This document shows positions 1-8,684 of a stretch of DNA of 64,000 nucleotides, piece after piece. Every line of letters starts with the position of its first letter. Positions within the stretch are counted from its first letter, which is position 1. The DNA lies in the NCBI GenBank assembly GCA_963762825.1, contig CAVXLZ010000002.1, forward strand, positions 992,001 through 1,056,000. Reading direction: 5' to 3'. The DNA is from Miltoncostaea sp963762825 (GTDB taxonomy: Bacteria > Actinomycetota > Thermoleophilia > Miltoncostaeales > Miltoncostaeaceae). A program made the position numbers and the translations under genes. Below the pieces are notes generated by a model. The model was not told the origin of the DNA, did no database searches, and was given only the letters and a program-made list of their open reading frames with translations.

Positions 1-990
1 TGGGAGGCGGTGCGGGCGCTGCACCCCGGCGATCCGCGGATCACCGGCCAGGACGCCGCCGAGAGCCGGTGGATCGTGGCGTTCGACGACGACCGCGATC
101 CGGGGGCGACCTTCCTCTACGACAGGGATTCGGGCGAGGCGGAGCTGCTCTACCGCTCGCGGCCGTGGCTCGATCCGGCGACGCTCGCACCGATGACGCC
201 GGTCCGCATCACCTCGCGCGACGGCCTGGCCCTCAACAGCTACCTGACGCTCCCACTCGACGTCCCGCCGCGCGATCTGCCCGCCGTGCTGGTGGTGCAC
301 GGGGGGCCCTGGTCGCGCGACGCGTGGGGATACGACCCACAGGCCCAGATGCTCGCCAACCGCGGCTACGCGGTCCTGCAGGTCAACTACCGCGGCTCGA
401 CGGGTTTCGGCAAGGCCTTCACCCACGCCGCCGAGCGGGAGTTCGCCGGCAGGATGCACGACGATCTCCTCGACGGGGTGGAGTGGCTGGTCGGCCAGGG
501 GATCGCCGACCGCGCGCGCATCGGGATCTACGGCGGATCCTACGGCGGGTACGCCGCACTGGTGGGCGCGAGCTTCACGCCGGATGTCTTCGCCGCTGCG
601 GTGAGCATGGTGGGGCCGTCGAGCCTGGTCACCCTGGTGCGCTCGTTTCCGGCCTACTGGCGTCCGCTGCTGGCCAGCACCTGGTTCCGGTACGTCGGCG
701 ACCCGGACGACCCTGAGCAGCTCGCCGACCTCGAGGCCCGCTCGCCGCTGAGCCGCGTCGATGCCATCACCGCGCCGCTGCTGGTGATCCAGGGGGCCAA
801 CGACCCTCGCGTCACCAAGCCCGAGTCCGACCAGATCGTCGCGGCCCTTCGGGCGCGGGGCGTCGATGTGGAGTACCTGGTCAAGGACGACGAGGGTCAT
901 GGCTTCGTGAAGCCCGAGAACCGAATGGAGGCCTATTCGGCCATCGAGCGCTTCTTCGCCAAGCACCTCGGCGGACGGACCGCCGGCTGA
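1..990 (+). CDS. Prolyl oligopeptidase family (S9) serine peptidase, 5'-truncated
   Basis: C-terminal part of an S9-family peptidase (acylaminoacyl peptidase type). The frame is open to the first base, so the N-terminal beta-propeller lies outside the window; residues here count from the GTG at 10. The alpha/beta-hydrolase domain shows the oxyanion segment VVHGGPW, the nucleophile elbow GGSYGGY with Ser177, Asp265 in GANDPR and His297 in DEGHGF, so the catalytic triad is complete. No signal peptide or membrane segment is visible in this part, so a cytoplasmic peptidase cleaving short peptides is expected. Its stop overlaps the likely start of the following MFS gene, suggesting co-transcription. 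Confidence 0.9.
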   Translation, partial: WEAVRALHPGDPRITGQDAAESRWIVAFDDDRDPGATFLYDRDSGEAELLYRSRPWLDPATLAPMTPVRITSRDGLALNSYLTLPLDVPPRDLPAVLVVHGGPWSRDAWGYDPQAQMLANRGYAVLQVNYRGSTGFGKAFTHAAEREFAGRMHDDLLDGVEWLVGQGIADRARIGIYGGSYGGYAALVGASFTPDVFAAAVSMVGPSSLVTLVRSFPAYWRPLLASTWFRYVGDPDDPEQLADLEARSPLSRVDAITAPLLVIQGANDPRVTKPESDQIVAALRARGVDVEYLVKDDEGHGFVKPENRMEAYSAIERFFAKHLGGRTAG

Positions 991-2204
991 CCGCGAGCGC
1001 GGCGCCGCGGTACCGCTGGGCGGTGCTGGCCGTCGGCATGACGGCCCAAGCGAGCATCTCCGCCCTCCAGCTCGGGCTCCCCGCCGTCGCGCCGCAGCTG
1101 CGCGACGAGTACTCCCTGTCGCTGGCGGCGACCGGAGCCCTGCTGGCGGCCTCGACCGTGGGGATCATCGCCACGCTCCTGGCCTGGGGCGCCCTCGCCG
1201 ACCGCATCGGCGAGCGGGCCGTGATCGGCATCGGCCTCACCGGTGCCGCGGCTGCGCTGGCGCTCGGCTCGCGCGCGGGCTCCGCCCAGGCGCTCGGCGC
1301 CTGCCTGGTGGCGGCGGGCGCCTTCGGCTCCAGCGCCAACGCGGCCAGCGGACGCGCGGTGGTGGCCTGGTTCGACGTGTCCCAACGCGGTCTGGCGCTC
1401 GGCCTGCGCCACATGTTGACGCCCCTCGGGGGCGCCCTGGCCGCCGTCTCCCTGCCGTTCATCGCCGACCGGGGAGGGGTCGGGGATGCGCTGCTGGCCC
1501 TCGCGGGCGCGCTGCTGGTGGGCGCGCTCGCGGGGGCGATCGGGCTGCGCCGAGCCGAGCCCGCCGCCGCCCCGGCGGAGATCGACGATCCGCCACCGGG
1601 TGGCGGGCCATTGCGCGATCCCGCCATCTGGCGTCTCTCGCTCGGCACCGCCAGCGTGGTGCTGGCCCAGCTGTCGGTGCTGAGCTTTCTGGCGCTCTAC
1701 CTGCACGAGGAGCGCGGATGGTCGGTCGGCGCCGCCGCGCTCGCGCTGGGTGCGGTGCAGATCGGGGGCGCCGTCTCGCGGGTCGCGGCGGGGGCCTGGT
1801 CGGACCGCGCCGGCAGCCGGATCCGGCCCCTGCGCACGCTCGCGCTCTCGGGTGGCGTCACGCTCGGGCTGGCCGCCGCGCTGCTCGGTGCCCCCGACGC
1901 CGCCGCCGCGGGGGCGCTTATCGTGGCGGGGATCCTGACGATGGCCGGCAACGGCGTCTCGTTCGCCGCCGCCGCCGAGATGGCGGGCGCCGGGCGGGTC
2001 GGAACCGCCCTCGGCCTGCAGAACACGATTCTCTTCGTGGCCGTCGCCGTTGCACCGCCCGCCTTCGGCGCCGCCGCCGGGCTCACGACGTGGCCGGCCG
2101 CCTTCGCGCTCGCGGCGCTCTGCCCGCTGATCGGCTGGTGGGTGCTCGGCCCCCTCGTGGAGCGGGAACGGCGGCCGATCAGGGGGCCAGGTTCGCCCCG
2201 GTGA
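987..2204 (+). CDS. MFS transporter (probable CTG start)
   Basis: Major facilitator superfamily permease of about 405 residues with 12 hydrophobic segments and a cytoplasmic loop near residues 195-210. The first conventional start, GTG at 1023, falls inside the first membrane segment and removes the basic N-terminus. Reading upstream in frame gives TASAAPRYRWAVLAVGM, the usual cytoplasmic start of such permeases, and the only start-like codon there is CTG at 987. That codon overlaps the TGA of the peptidase gene as CTGA, in the same geometry as the ATGA/GTGA couplings elsewhere in the window. Substrate is unknown; relatives are drug- or nitrate/cyanate-type exporters. Family is secure, start is inferred. 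Confidence 0.85.
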   Translation: MTASAAPRYRWAVLAVGMTAQASISALQLGLPAVAPQLRDEYSLSLAATGALLAASTVGIIATLLAWGALADRIGERAVIGIGLTGAAAALALGSRAGSAQALGACLVAAGAFGSSANAASGRAVVAWFDVSQRGLALGLRHMLTPLGGALAAVSLPFIADRGGVGDALLALAGALLVGALAGAIGLRRAEPAAAPAEIDDPPPGGGPLRDPAIWRLSLGTASVVLAQLSVLSFLALYLHEERGWSVGAAALALGAVQIGGAVSRVAAGAWSDRAGSRIRPLRTLALSGGVTLGLAAALLGAPDAAAAGALIVAGILTMAGNGVSFAAAAEMAGAGRVGTALGLQNTILFVAVAVAPPAFGAAAGLTTWPAAFALAALCPLIGWWVLGPLVERERRPIRGPGSPR

Positions 2205-4261
2205 TCGTGGCGCGGCGCATCTCGTCGCCCGAGATCCCGTCCAGCAGCCGGTGCCGGACGGTGTTCAGCCGCCGGATCGCCGCCTGGCCGATGCGCTGGT
2301 TGATCTGCAGCTGAGCGGCGCTCAGCGTGAACACGACCCCGGTCTTGTCGGTCGCCGGTGCGATCACGGTCCGGGTCGGGGCGGGCGGCGCCGTCGCGTC
2401 GGCGCGGATCGCGGCGATCGTCGCGCCGATCCGGTCGGCGCTCACCGCGCCGAGGCGGATGTCGCCGCCCGAGAGGCCGGCGTCGAGACGGGCGAGGAGC
2501 GCGTTGGCCCGCCGCAGAGCGGCCGAGGCGATCCGCTGGTTGATCTGGAGCTGCTGCACGCTGAGCGTGAACACGACGCCGTCCTTGTCGGCTGCCGGGC
2601 GGATCGTGAGCGAGCGCGGCGTCGCCACCGGCACCGTGCGCGGACCGGGGGCCGGGACGACCTCGACGCCCGCCCCCAGGGCCGTGGCGCCGATGCCCCC
2701 GCCGCAGAGGTCCCGGGTGGCGATGCGCGTTCGCAGCCAGCCCTCGAGGGCGTCGGCCCGCCGGAGCGCCGCCGAGTAGATGCGCTGGTTGATGATCAGC
2801 TGGGTCAGGCTGAGGGTGATCGCGTCGGCCGGGGCAGGTGGCGGCGACTGCGGCGGGGCGGCGCAGGAGGCGGCCGGGACGCGATCCGACCACAGGTTGA
2901 GCGACCCGAACTCCCCGCCCCCCTCGCTCACCCACATCAGCGCAGCCTCGCCGCGCCCCGAGGGCGCCAGCGCGACCTGCTCCATGGTTGCGGTGGCGAT
3001 GGTGGTGTAGTTGCGGGCCTGCGGGAAGGACGCGGCGGCGGGCGCGGCGGTCGCCCAGAGCGCGGGGAGGCCGTTGAGCGTGCTGTGCCACGCCAGCAGG
3101 GTCGTCCCCAGGGGGTCGACGACCGCTTGGAGATCCTCCGCACGCTGGTAGGTGGGCCTCCGTCCGTCCTGGACGGCGAAGACGGTCTCCTCGGCGCTCC
3201 ACACGCCGGTGGGCGCGCGCCGGCGCGCGCGGAGGATGTCGCCCAGTGGATAGGTCAGGTCCACCCGGGGGTAGTCCGGGTCGGGCGGATCCAGCGTGTC
3301 GAGGTTCACCCCGTAGGCGACCAGCGCCTGGCCGGTCGGCCCGACGGCGGCGACCGGCAGGAAACCGGCCGCCGCGAGCGTCTCGGGCGGCCGCCCAGGC
3401 CGCCGGCGAGGCCGGCCCGGGTGGCGACGGCGATCCCGGCCGCGGGCGCCCCCCGGCGCCAGGCCGCCACGATCTGCCCGCCGTCGGCGATCGCGATCGT
3501 CGCCTCGCTGCCCGCCGGATCGAGCGTCACGGGCGCCTCCCAGCCCGCGGCGCCCGGCCGCCCGGCTCGTCGCGACCACCGGCGCGGTCGCCCCGGTCAC
3601 CGCGGCTCGCCCGCCGGGCCGATGGCGACGACGTCACCCTGCGGGTTCACGGCCAGCGCCGGCTGGACGCCGAGCACCTGCGGCTCCTCGAAGGACCAGT
3701 ACCGCGCGGTCGGCGTGTCGAGGTCGTAGACGGCGCGGCGGACCTGCCAGCCTGCGGACGAGACCTCGCCCCAGGCGAAGGTCGCGCGCCCGCCGGCGAA
3801 GGCGAGCACGGGCGACGCGAACGCTCCTCCGGATACCGTTTGAGACGAGATCTTGTCCGGCCTTCCGCCAGGCCCCCGTGGCGGTCGCTCGGAGCGCCGA
3901 CTGCAGGTCGGCGCCCGAGGCCGCGAGCTGCCGGCGCCAGATCACCATCGCCCGCCCGCGCTCGTCCACCGCGACCAGGATGTCGATCCGGGCGGCGCTC
4001 GGTTACCCTCGAGATCCGCGCGCGCGGGCCCCACGGGCCGCCGGCCCGTGATCGCGAGCGGACGAAGACGGCGAACCCATCGCCGACGGGCGCCTCGAAG
4101 GCCGCCACGTTCTCGCCTCGCGCGTTCATCGCAATGCCGGAGCTCACCGGGTCCGGATCGAGGGCGGTCGCGATGACGTCCGCCGCCGCCGCCGTGCCCG
4201 CGGCGAGCGCCAGCGCCGCGGCCCACAGCGCGAGGACCAGTGCTCTGCGGATGATCGTCAC
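2179..4261 (-). CDS. Secreted protein with three INQRI repeats, function unknown, multiply frameshifted
   Basis: One gene broken into several frames. It begins at ATG 4261 with a signal peptide (basic MTIIRRA, hydrophobic core, AAAADV). The N-terminal part repeats short blocks such as ALAVNPQGDVVAIG and IAIADGGQIVAAW, which resemble beta-propeller blades. The C-terminal 250 residues hold three copies of a helical unit with core QLQINQRIxxAAlRRxNal, preceded by VVFTLS in two copies. Joining the frames needs about five single-base shifts: near 4010 (+1), 3848 (+1), 3598 (-1), 3550 (+1) and 3395 (-1). The total length equals a multiple of three plus one, consistent with that sum. No stop interrupts the correct frame between breaks, so sequence error is more likely than decay. 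I do not recognise the family. Confidence 0.6.
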
Positions 4262-4346
4262 CCGCCGATCGTCCCGCTCGGCGCCTTGCCGGGAATCGGG
4301 GAATGCCTCCCATCCGCCGCGGGCGAACCCGGACCCCCGCCGGGGT

Positions 4347-4757
4347 TCAGTGCGGGGAGGCTCCCCCGTGGCGACCCATGCCGAGGGCGTGGACCGCGCG
4401 TTGCACGAGTGCGTGGGCGAGGATCAGCAGCACAAGCGCCAGGACCGCGTGGAGCCCCCGGACCCATTCGTTGTCGCCCTGGACCAGCCCGAGCTGGGCT
4501 GCTCCGACCACGACGAGGAGCCCCGCGAGGATGATCTGCGGGCGCATCTTCCAGAAGGCGCCGAGGGCGGCGAGGAAGAGCAGCACCTCCAACCCGAAGA
4601 CCGCGTTCCCAAGGCTCGTGTGGGCATCGAGTGCGTCGGTGTCCCCGCCGAAGATGTAGACGCCGATCAGGTAGACCTGGACGTAGATGCCCAGGATGAC
4701 GAGCGTGGAGAGACCGAGGACGGCCGATCGGAGGGCGCGCTGCGAGGAAGGGCTCAT
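4347..4757 (-). CDS. Small four-helix membrane protein (DUF6220-like)
   Basis: A 136-residue integral membrane protein with four hydrophobic segments at about residues 12-35, 53-67, 75-93 and 100-116. Conserved-looking polar positions are the HTSLGN loop and a second His in the last helix (LHAVLAL), a pattern seen in DUF6220-type and haem-associated tetraspan proteins. Its ATG overlaps the stop of sbcC by ATGA, so it is the last gene of the nurA-herA-sbcD-sbcC transcript; whether it takes part in DNA repair or just rides along cannot be told. Family assignment is tentative. Confidence 0.7.
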   Translation of the reverse strand: MSPSSQRALRSAVLGLSTLVILGIYVQVYLIGVYIFGGDTDALDAHTSLGNAVFGLEVLLFLAALGAFWKMRPQIILAGLLVVVGAAQLGLVQGDNEWVRGLHAVLALVLLILAHALVQRAVHALGMGRHGGASPH

Positions 4758-7501
4758 AGTCCGATACTACTCACGCCCGCGGGGTCCTTCGCGATGTGTA
4801 TCGCCGCACCGAGGCGTTCGGCAACGCCCGGCAGGTGGGTGATGACGCCCACCAGGCGCCCGTCCCCCGCCAGCCGCTCCACGCCGGCGAGCGCCTGCTC
4901 GAGCGACTCGCTGTCGAGGGTCGAGAAGCCCTCGTCCAGGAAGAGGCAGTCGAGTCGGCCGCTCGATTCGGCGGCGACGTCGCCGAGTCCGAGCGCCAGA
5001 GCCAGGCTCGCGAGGAAGCGCTCGCCCCCGGAGAGGGTTCCGGCGGGACGCAGGCGCTCGCCTCGGCGAGTGTCCACGACGGCCATCGGGTCGGGCTCGA
5101 CGCCGCAGAAGCGATAGGCCCCGCCGCTCAGCTCCTGGAGATGGGTGGACGCTCCTCGCGCGAGCCGCTCGCGGTAGCGCTCCAGCAGGAAGCGCGGAAA
5201 GGCGTTGGCTCTCAGGTCGAGCGCCACCTGGCGGCTGAGTTGGGCGCGGGCTCGCGCGGCCGCCGCCTCCTCGGCCAGCCGCCGAGCGACGCCGGCGAGG
5301 CTCTCGATCTCGGCGAACCGCGTCCGGGCGGCATCGCGCGCCTCCCTGGAGCGGCGGATGATCTGCTCGAGTCGATCGGGTTCGTCCCCGACGAGGCTTC
5401 CACCGGCGGCCGCGAGCGCGCCCCGCGCCTCCATGGCCCGCTCGGCAGCGTCTGCTGCGCGCGCGGCGTGCTCACGGGCGGCGTCCAGCGCGACCACTCT
5501 CAGCTCGGTTGCCGCCGCCATGAGCTGCTCGGGCGTGGCGTCGTCGGCGGGCGGCTCGAGGCGTCCCCGCGCCGCCGCGCGAGCAGCCGCGGCGCGGAGC
5601 GCGGCCACCGGGCCGCGTTCGAGATCGCCCAGGGCACGCTCCGCGGCCGCCGCCGCGTCGGCGGCCACCGTCGCCGCGTCGGCGGCCGCGTCGGCAGCGG
5701 CCTCGACGGCGTGCAGCTCGGCGATCGCCTGCGTAAGGGCGCCGACCGGCTCCCGCTGGTCGGCCCAGAGGCCAAGACCTGCGCGGGCGTCGTCGTGCTC
5801 CGTCCGATCCCTGGCGATGCGCTCGCGCTCGGCGTCGATGCGCGCTCGCTCGGACGCCAGCTCAGCCTCCTGCCGGCCGAGCTCGGCGCGCATCTCCTCG
5901 ATCGCGGCGCGGCGCCGGTCTGCGTCTGCCGTCTCCTGCGGATCGTTGACCTCCGCGTCCGCCTCAGCGATACCGGCTTCGGCCAGGAGCGCCCCGGCGG
6001 CGGCTCGGCCGTCCGCGGCCCGCTCGGCGGCGGCGCGCGCGGCCCCGACGCGCTCGACGGCCGTCGCGAGGGCGCCGGTCTCCTCGACCAGCGCGCGACG
6101 CCCGTCGGCCGAGGAGCGCTCGGCCGCCGCGAGGTCGCCCGGCTCGGGGGCATGGTCGGCCACCGCGCTGCCGCAGACCGGGCACGTGTCGCCAGGCTGC
6201 AGCCCGGCGCGGATCGTGGACGCCAGGTCGTGCAGCCGCGCGCGCTCGTGGGCGGCCTCGGCCTCTGCGACGGCGGCCTCGGCGATCCGCAGGCGCGCCT
6301 GCGCGCCCGACAATCCCTCCTGGGCCTCCCCGAGGGTCGCCGCCGCCTCCGCCTGCTCGACGCCGCGCGCGCGCCAGGCTTCGATCAGGGCGCCCCGGGC
6401 GGACATCCGCTCGTCCTGGGCGCTCGCCTCCGCCGCGGCGGCGGTGCGCTCGCGCTGATCGGCCTCACCCTTGGTGAGACGGGACTCGCGCTCGGTGAGA
6501 TCGCTTTCGCGTTGCGGTAGCTCTCGGGCGAGCCGGGCGACCCGCTCGGCGCGCTCGCGCATCACGGCGAGATCGGAGGCGCCACCGCCGTGGCGTGCTC
6601 GTGCCGAGTCCCGCGCGCCGACCGCCTGCGCGTGGTCCTCGGATCGGCGCGAGCGTTCGGTAGCCGCGTCCTCGATCGCCCGGCGTGCCGCCACGATCGC
6701 ACTCCCGAGCTCGGCCGCCGCCGCCGCGTCCGGGAGGGCGGCCACCGCCTCCCGCGCTGCGTTTTCGCGCTTTCGCAGGCGCTCCGCCTCGCTCTGGTAC
6801 ATCGCAACACGCTCGGCGAGGGGGCGCAGGCGCACCAGCTCAGCGTGCTCGGTGGCGGCGCCCCGGGCGGCGCGGGCCACCGCGGTGCGGGCGCTCGCAT
6901 CGTGCGCCGCGAGTCGTGCGCCGTCGCCCTCGCGCAACGCCGCCTCGGCCAGCGCCGCCGCCTCGCCGGCCTGGGCCGCCGTGCGCGCGCCGTCCAGCGA
7001 CTCCACTCCGAAGAGCTCGCGGAGGATGTCATCACGGCTCCGTGGGGCGGCGGTGAGGAACTCGGCGAAGCGCCCCTGCGCGAGCAGCACTGCGCTCGTG
7101 AAGGCCTTGAAGCCCATTCCGATCACGGCCGACAGGCGGGCGGCGACCGCGTCCTGCCCGGCGACCGTCTCGAGCGCGTCCCCCCCGTCGTCGGCCAGGC
7201 GCTCGAGGATCTGCCTCGGGTCGGGCGCCCGGGCTCCGTAGCGGCGGGTCATGCGCCACACCTGCCCCCGGGCGGCGAACGTCAGCTGCACCTCGCCGTT
7301 GTCGCGCCCCAGCGTGAGCAGGTCTGTCGGGGTGCTCTGCTCCGGGGTCCTGCCGAAGATCGCGAAGGAGATGGCATCGAGCAGCGACGTCTTGCCGGCG
7401 CCGGTGTCGCCGGTGATCACGACCAGCTCGTGCGGCCGCAGATCGATCGTCGCCGCGTCGTACGAGCGGAACGCCGTCAGTCGCAGCTCGAGCGGCCGCA
7501 T
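4754..7501 (-). CDS. sbcC: DNA repair exonuclease subunit SbcC (Rad50 family)
   Basis: Rad50/SbcC ATPase of 915 residues, the SMC-like partner of SbcD in the complex that opens hairpins and processes DNA ends. Walker A is GDTGAGKTS (residues 31-39). A very long Ala/Arg/Glu-rich coiled coil follows, interrupted by the zinc hook CPVCG (Cys440 and Cys443). The C-terminal ATPase half has the signature LSGGERFLASLAL and Walker B CLFLDEGFSTLD. The coiled-coil arms are shorter than in E. coli SbcC (about 1,050 residues) but complete. ATG 7501 overlaps the sbcD TGA by one base (TGATG), indicating translational coupling. It acts in the cytoplasm on double-strand breaks and palindromes. Confidence 0.95.
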   Translation of the reverse strand: MRPLELRLTAFRSYDAATIDLRPHELVVITGDTGAGKTSLLDAISFAIFGRTPEQSTPTDLLTLGRDNGEVQLTFAARGQVWRMTRRYGARAPDPRQILERLADDGGDALETVAGQDAVAARLSAVIGMGFKAFTSAVLLAQGRFAEFLTAAPRSRDDILRELFGVESLDGARTAAQAGEAAALAEAALREGDGARLAAHDASARTAVARAARGAATEHAELVRLRPLAERVAMYQSEAERLRKRENAAREAVAALPDAAAAAELGSAIVAARRAIEDAATERSRRSEDHAQAVGARDSARARHGGGASDLAVMRERAERVARLARELPQRESDLTERESRLTKGEADQRERTAAAAEASAQDERMSARGALIEAWRARGVEQAEAAATLGEAQEGLSGAQARLRIAEAAVAEAEAAHERARLHDLASTIRAGLQPGDTCPVCGSAVADHAPEPGDLAAAERSSADGRRALVEETGALATAVERVGAARAAAERAADGRAAAGALLAEAGIAEADAEVNDPQETADADRRRAAIEEMRAELGRQEAELASERARIDAERERIARDRTEHDDARAGLGLWADQREPVGALTQAIAELHAVEAAADAAADAATVAADAAAAAERALGDLERGPVAALRAAAARAAARGRLEPPADDATPEQLMAAATELRVVALDAAREHAARAADAAERAMEARGALAAAGGSLVGDEPDRLEQIIRRSREARDAARTRFAEIESLAGVARRLAEEAAAARARAQLSRQVALDLRANAFPRFLLERYRERLARGASTHLQELSGGAYRFCGVEPDPMAVVDTRRGERLRPAGTLSGGERFLASLALALGLGDVAAESSGRLDCLFLDEGFSTLDSESLEQALAGVERLAGDGRLVGVITHLPGVAERLGAAIHIAKDPAGVSSIGL

Positions 7502-8673
7502 CAGGTGATCTCGTCCGGCGGCGCGGAGTCCGTGAGGGCCCGGGCGAAAGCCGCGGCCTGGGCATCCGTGAGCCCGCGCCCCTCCCGGCGATACCAGTCG
7601 GCGTAGAGATCGCTCAGGCTCGTTCGATCACCTCCGTCGGCCCCGGGGGAGGGAGTCTCGACCTCGTCCGCGGTCGGGTATCGGGGCTCGACGCGCAGGG
7701 CGTCGGGAACCTCGTCGCGCACGCGCCGCACCAGGTCCATCACCGGGGCGTCGAGATCGACATCGCAGGCGAACCACGCCCGAGGATGCTCGCCGGCGAG
7801 GGTCGCCAGCGCCTCGATCGGCCCGCCGATGCGCGCCAGCGGGCGCGCGGCGGCCAGCGCGATCTCACGGTGGGTCGTCCGGTCGCCGACGATTTCCACC
7901 ACGCAGGCGCTCGGCGCGAGCCCCTCGTCGCTGAAATCGAGCGCCATCGGGCTCCCGGCATAGCGCCCGGGGGCCGCGAGGCCGGGGATCGACTGCGGGC
8001 GGTGGACGTGGCCGAGGGCGATGTAGTCGAGGTCGGCGGGGAGCGCCGACGACGACACCGCGTAGGTGATGCCCATCGTGAGCTCGCGCTCGCCCCCTCC
8101 GGCGCGCGCGCGGTTGACCATCAGGTGGCCCACCAGGATGGCGGCTCCGCCCTCGCGGCGGCGGCGCTCGACGGCCTCTCGCCCGTAGTCGCGGACGACC
8201 GCGGAGACCCGATCGGCGTAGCGGATGCGCGCGTCCTCGGCGCTGGCTCCGGCCTCGAGCGCCATCCGCCCCGGTTCCGGCCAGGGCAGGAGCGCCGCGT
8301 GCAGCGGCCCTGCCCGCGTCGCGATGGTGAGCACGGCCTCCTCGGGCGCCCGCACGCGCCCGGCCACATGGATGCCCGAGGCGCTCAGGTGGGGCGCCAG
8401 GTGGATCCACAGCTCGGGGTCGTCGTGGTTGCCGGCCACCGCCAGCACGGGCGCCACGCGCGCGAGGGCCTCCATCGCCCGCAGGCAGGCGCCGAAGGCG
8501 GCCGGATCGACGACGCGACGATCGAGCAGGTCTCCCGCCACGACGACGGCGTCCACGCGCTCGCGCACCGCCAGCTCGGCGATCTCGGCGAGAGCCGCTT
8601 CGGCCTCGCCCAGGCGCTCGATTCCGAAGAGGCGCTTGCCGAGGTGCCAGTCGCCGGTGTGGAGGAGCTTCAC
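7501..8673 (-). CDS. sbcD: DNA repair nuclease subunit SbcD (Mre11 family)
   Basis: Metallophosphoesterase-fold nuclease of 390 residues, partner of SbcC. Metal-binding motifs are in family order: HTGDWHLGK (Asp8, His10), AGDLLD (Asp48), AGNHD (Asn82, His83), VGHLMV and LGHVHRP. The C-terminal third is the capping/SbcC-binding region. GTG 8673 begins 11 nt after the herA stop. Mre11 family members have 3'-5' dsDNA exonuclease and ssDNA endonuclease activity with Mn2+. Here the gene sits between herA and sbcC, as mre11 does in the archaeal rad50-mre11-herA-nurA operons. Confidence 0.95.
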   Translation of the reverse strand: MKLLHTGDWHLGKRLFGIERLGEAEAALAEIAELAVRERVDAVVVAGDLLDRRVVDPAAFGACLRAMEALARVAPVLAVAGNHDDPELWIHLAPHLSASGIHVAGRVRAPEEAVLTIATRAGPLHAALLPWPEPGRMALEAGASAEDARIRYADRVSAVVRDYGREAVERRRREGGAAILVGHLMVNRARAGGGERELTMGITYAVSSSALPADLDYIALGHVHRPQSIPGLAAPGRYAGSPMALDFSDEGLAPSACVVEIVGDRTTHREIALAAARPLARIGGPIEALATLAGEHPRAWFACDVDLDAPVMDLVRRVRDEVPDALRVEPRYPTADEVETPSPGADGGDRTSLSDLYADWYRREGRGLTDAQAAAFARALTDSAPPDEIT

Positions 8674-8684
8674 CTACGTGGGAT

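Noticed and set aside
4796..7606. Long plus-strand frames over sbcC
   Set aside because: Low-complexity Arg/Ala/Gly sequence antisense to a gene with Walker, zinc-hook and signature motifs.
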